Shown here piece after piece: positions 6,305-7,184 of a stretch of 7,184 nucleotides of DNA (position 1 is the stretch's first letter; every line of letters starts with the position of its first letter). Position numbers and translations under genes: made by a program. The stretch is taken from positions 1 to 7,184 of the forward strand of contig JAISQS010000655.1 in assembly GCA_031274045.1 (NCBI GenBank), in the 5' to 3' direction. This stretch comes from Planctomycetaceae bacterium. GTDB taxonomy: Bacteria > Planctomycetota > Planctomycetia > Pirellulales > Thermoguttaceae. The notes below the pieces were generated by a model that worked only from the letters and a program-made list of their open reading frames with translations, made no database searches and was not told the DNA's origin.

Positions 6305-6406
6305 TTCAGCACAAATTTCTGCCCTTCAGAATTTCAGAATTATTGTCAACAGATTTTGCAGATCGTAATATATCAGTGAAATGCCTCAACGCTGTAGTAA
6401 AACAAA
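6305..6406. other. Non-coding DNA after the giant gene, no clear terminator
   Basis: An 8-base tandem TTCAGAAT (6325-6332, 6333-6340) lies 20 bases past the stop. AAATTTCTG before it and CAGAATTT within it could form a weak stem, but no GC-rich stem with a T-run is present. A 31-codon open frame starts at the ATG at 6381 and runs into the next repeat (see findings). Confidence 0.5.
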
Positions 6407-6478
6407 CCTTATTTGCGACCTTATTTTTTGCGACCTTATTTTTTGCAACCTTATTTTTTACAACCTTGTTTTTTAACA
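6407..6478. repeat. Five tandem 15-base repeats, consensus CCTTATTTTTTGCGA
   Basis: Units: 6407-6418 (12 bases, lacking three Ts), 6419-6433, 6434-6448, 6449-6463 and 6464-6478 (degenerate). Each full unit carries a T6 run, so an RNA made from the plus strand would have four U-tracts in a row, about 100 bases past the giant gene. Together they might end transcription without a stem, or be slippage products only. Confidence 0.9.
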
Positions 6479-6483
6479 AAAGC

Positions 6484-6506
6484 AATATTAGCAGCCGTGT
6501 AATATT
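6484..6506. repeat. Small AT hairpin
   Basis: AATATTA (6484-6490) and TAATATT (6500-6506) are perfectly complementary around the 9-base loop GCAGCCGTG. The stem is all A/T and no T-run follows directly, so it is at best a weak terminator part. Confidence 0.5.
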
Positions 6507-6572
6507 CTAATTTTGCAAGCCGTAGGTTTGCATCGTTCGGTAGAAAATGATGTTCTCACTTCTTGTAATTAT

Positions 6573-6600
6573 GAATTCGGAATTCGGAATTCGGAATTAA
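6573..6600. repeat. Heptanucleotide tandem repeat GAATTCG, four copies
   Basis: GAATTCG repeats perfectly at 6573, 6580 and 6587, with a fourth altered copy at 6594-6600 (GAATTAA). It lies inside the inverted-repeat element and forms the left arm of the next cruciform. Period 7 cannot be held in a coding frame, which argues against a gene here. Confidence 0.9.
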
Positions 6601-6631
6601 AGATATTACTCCTAATTCCGCATTCCGAATT
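6581..6631. repeat. Cruciform built from the heptamer array
   Basis: The left arm 6581-6599 and right arm 6613-6631 pair at 18 of 19 positions around a 13-base loop. The left arm is the heptamer array itself, so the right arm (CATTCCGAATTA and flank) is an inverted, slightly changed copy of it. Confidence 0.85.
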
Positions 6632-6665
6632 ACGCAAATGCCACCATTGGGCAAGTCACGGGGTT

Positions 6666-6682
6666 GCATTCCTACGGAATGC
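6666..6682. repeat. Perfect 7-base hairpin GCATTCC-TAC-GGAATGC
   Basis: The stem is perfect with a three-base loop. CCTACGG at its tip is the reverse complement of CCGTAGG at the tip of the hairpin at 6514-6532, so these are probably members of one hairpin family. I recall similar CATTCCTACGGAATG units scattered between genes in several phyla. Confidence 0.8.
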
Positions 6683-6781
6683 GAAGACACAGCTGGGACT
6701 TCCTTTTCTACCGAGCGATACATTCCTAACAGAATGTAATAACTCGAAAGCATAGAACGGATTGAAAAATATGGAACTTTC

Positions 6782-6833
6782 TTTTAGGCACGCAACGCAA
6801 ATCCTGACAATCTGCGTTATCTGCGTGCTAAAA
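6782..6833. repeat. Long imperfect inverted repeat with ATCTGCGT tandem copy
   Basis: GCACGCA (6788-6794) pairs with TGCGTGC (6822-6828); the adjoining ACGCA (6795-6799) pairs with TGCGT (6813-6817) after a four-base bulge; TTTTA (6782-6786) pairs with TAAAA (6829-6833) with one bulged G. The right side holds ATCTGCGTT-ATCTGCGTG (6810-6827). It lacks a T-run after the stem on either strand, so it is not a typical intrinsic terminator. ATCTGCGT-type direct copies are a common form of dispersed intergenic repeat. Confidence 0.75.
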
Positions 6834-7081
6834 AAACTAATTTGTTGTGTTGGGTGGGAGTCCCCGTTGACACGGTGCAAAATTGCGTTATCATTCCGCC
6901 TCTTTTGTCCGTGTGTGCTTTGCGGTTGCTTGTTGCGGCTTTTGCAATGCTCTCGGTTTAGTGTGTTGCGTCGCGAGGGGCGGGCAAGATGCTTTGAGTT
7001 TTTTTAGATTCGGACTGACGCGGAAAGAGATCGAAAAATATTTTGAAACATAGTAACACTTGAGAAAAGTGGTAAAAAAAC
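6834..7081 (+). promoter_or_regulatory. Upstream region of rpsL, promoter not resolved
   Basis: No gene is credible here. The stretch starts with a possible weak hairpin around GTGTTGGG (6847-6854) and CCCC...ACAC (6862-6873), then G/T-rich DNA with TTTGCGG- and TTGCGGC-like repeats at about 6910-6945. The last 90 bases are AT-rich and presumably hold the rpsL promoter, but I find no good -35/-10 pair. A weak AGTGG about 9 bases before the ATG is the only ribosome-binding candidate. Confidence 0.35.
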
Positions 7082-7184
7082 ATGCCGACAATCAATCAAT
7101 TAGTTCGTAAAAATCGCCAACAGCAGGTTTACAAAAGTAAGTCTGTCGTTTTGGACAAGTGCTCTCAAAAACGGGGCGTGTGTC
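7082..7184 (+). CDS. rpsL: 30S ribosomal protein S12 (5' part only)
   Basis: The first 34 codons are present; the rest lies beyond the right edge. The start MPTINQLVRK, the KSK at 18-20 and the block QKRGVC at 29-34 are the N-terminal signature of S12, a core protein of the 30S decoding centre that helps hold translation accuracy. Differences from the common form are N11 where G is usual, VV where PA is usual after KSKS, and CSQKRG where CPQKRG is usual. In most bacteria rpsL heads the str operon (rpsL-rpsG-fusA, often tuf), so those genes are expected downstream. Upstream is 777 bases of non-coding repeat DNA rather than rpoC. The mixed codon use contrasts with the blocky genes before it. 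The part of S12 where streptomycin-resistance changes occur is not in the window. Confidence 0.96.
   Translation, partial: MPTINQLVRKNRQQQVYKSKSVVLDKCSQKRGVC

Larger units (their letters stand above)
6511..6741. mobile_element. MITE-like or BIME-like element with hairpin-bearing inverted ends
   Basis: The left end (6511-6547, read on the minus strand) and right end (6704-6741, plus strand) align: both start TTTTCTACCGA, then (A/G)CGAT(G/A)CA, then a short hairpin with CCTA in its loop region. The core 18 bases (6530-6547 against 6704-6721) match at 16. The left hairpin is TGCAAGCC-GTA-GGTTTGCA (6514-6532); the right is TACATTC/GAATGTA (6719-6738). No gene lies inside, only further palindromes. 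Two inverted copies of a hairpin unit resemble REP doublets, which a RAYT transposase can spread; none is in this window. Calling it mobile is inference; the inverted structure is directly visible. Confidence 0.55.

Noticed and set aside
6782..6833. Rho-independent terminator of the giant gene
   Set aside because: It lies 478 bases past the stop and the stem is followed by A rather than T on the plus strand, with no T-run on the minus strand either.
6847..6873. tRNA or ribosomal-protein leader structure upstream of rpsL
   Set aside because: Only a short imperfect stem is visible; no cloverleaf, no TTCGA-type T-loop and no known leader motif.
6513..7007. Plus- and minus-strand frames of 65-81 codons in the spacer before rpsL
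   Set aside because: They are made of hairpins, heptamer repeats and ATCTGCGT units; the peptides mirror the DNA repeats and show no family likeness.

Overview
The window reads as AT-rich bacterial chromosome, most probably from a member of the Planctomycetota. The main support is the 1279-residue membrane protein at 2465-6304. Its architecture (three membrane helices, extracytoplasmic beta domains with a YPDYTG motif, a very long disordered K/N/Q/D/E linker, and a short conserved C-terminal domain) matches a family I know from planctomycetes, where it is often mis-named 'circumsporozoite protein-like'. A Hanks-type Ser/Thr kinase next to it fits that phylum. The phylum call is inference from gene content, not from a marker-gene comparison.

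Layout: three minus-strand genes come first. These are a secreted protein of unknown function cut by the left edge (1-615), a Ser/Thr protein kinase (812-1681), and a PaaI-type hotdog thioesterase (1925-2335). After a 129-base divergent spacer comes the giant plus-strand membrane protein (2465-6304). A 777-base non-coding stretch (6305-7081) follows, packed with short tandem repeats, hairpins and an inverted-repeat element. The window ends with the first 34 codons of rpsL (ribosomal protein S12), which would normally open the str operon.

No metabolic pathway links these genes. The kinase and the secreted protein could be co-transcribed, but 196 bases separate them. The thioesterase and kinase are separated by 243 bases holding a 24-base-arm inverted repeat, so they may not share a transcript.

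The most unexpected signal is in synonymous codon choice. Within single reading frames, codons switch abruptly between a style ending in G or T and a style ending in A or C. Hand counts of G/T-ending codons: thioesterase first 40 codons 32/40, last 46 codons 3/46; big gene first 40 codons 33/40, residues 201-240 36/40, residues 241-280 8/40, residues 1143-1194 48/52, last 40 codons 3/40; kinase codons 41-100 42/60, last 38 codons 4/38. In the three complete genes the coding strand starts keto-rich and ends amino-rich. One switch falls inside a single predicted beta domain, so domain borders alone do not explain it. The two partial genes look mixed.

No CRISPR array, tRNA, rRNA, transposase or integrase was seen.
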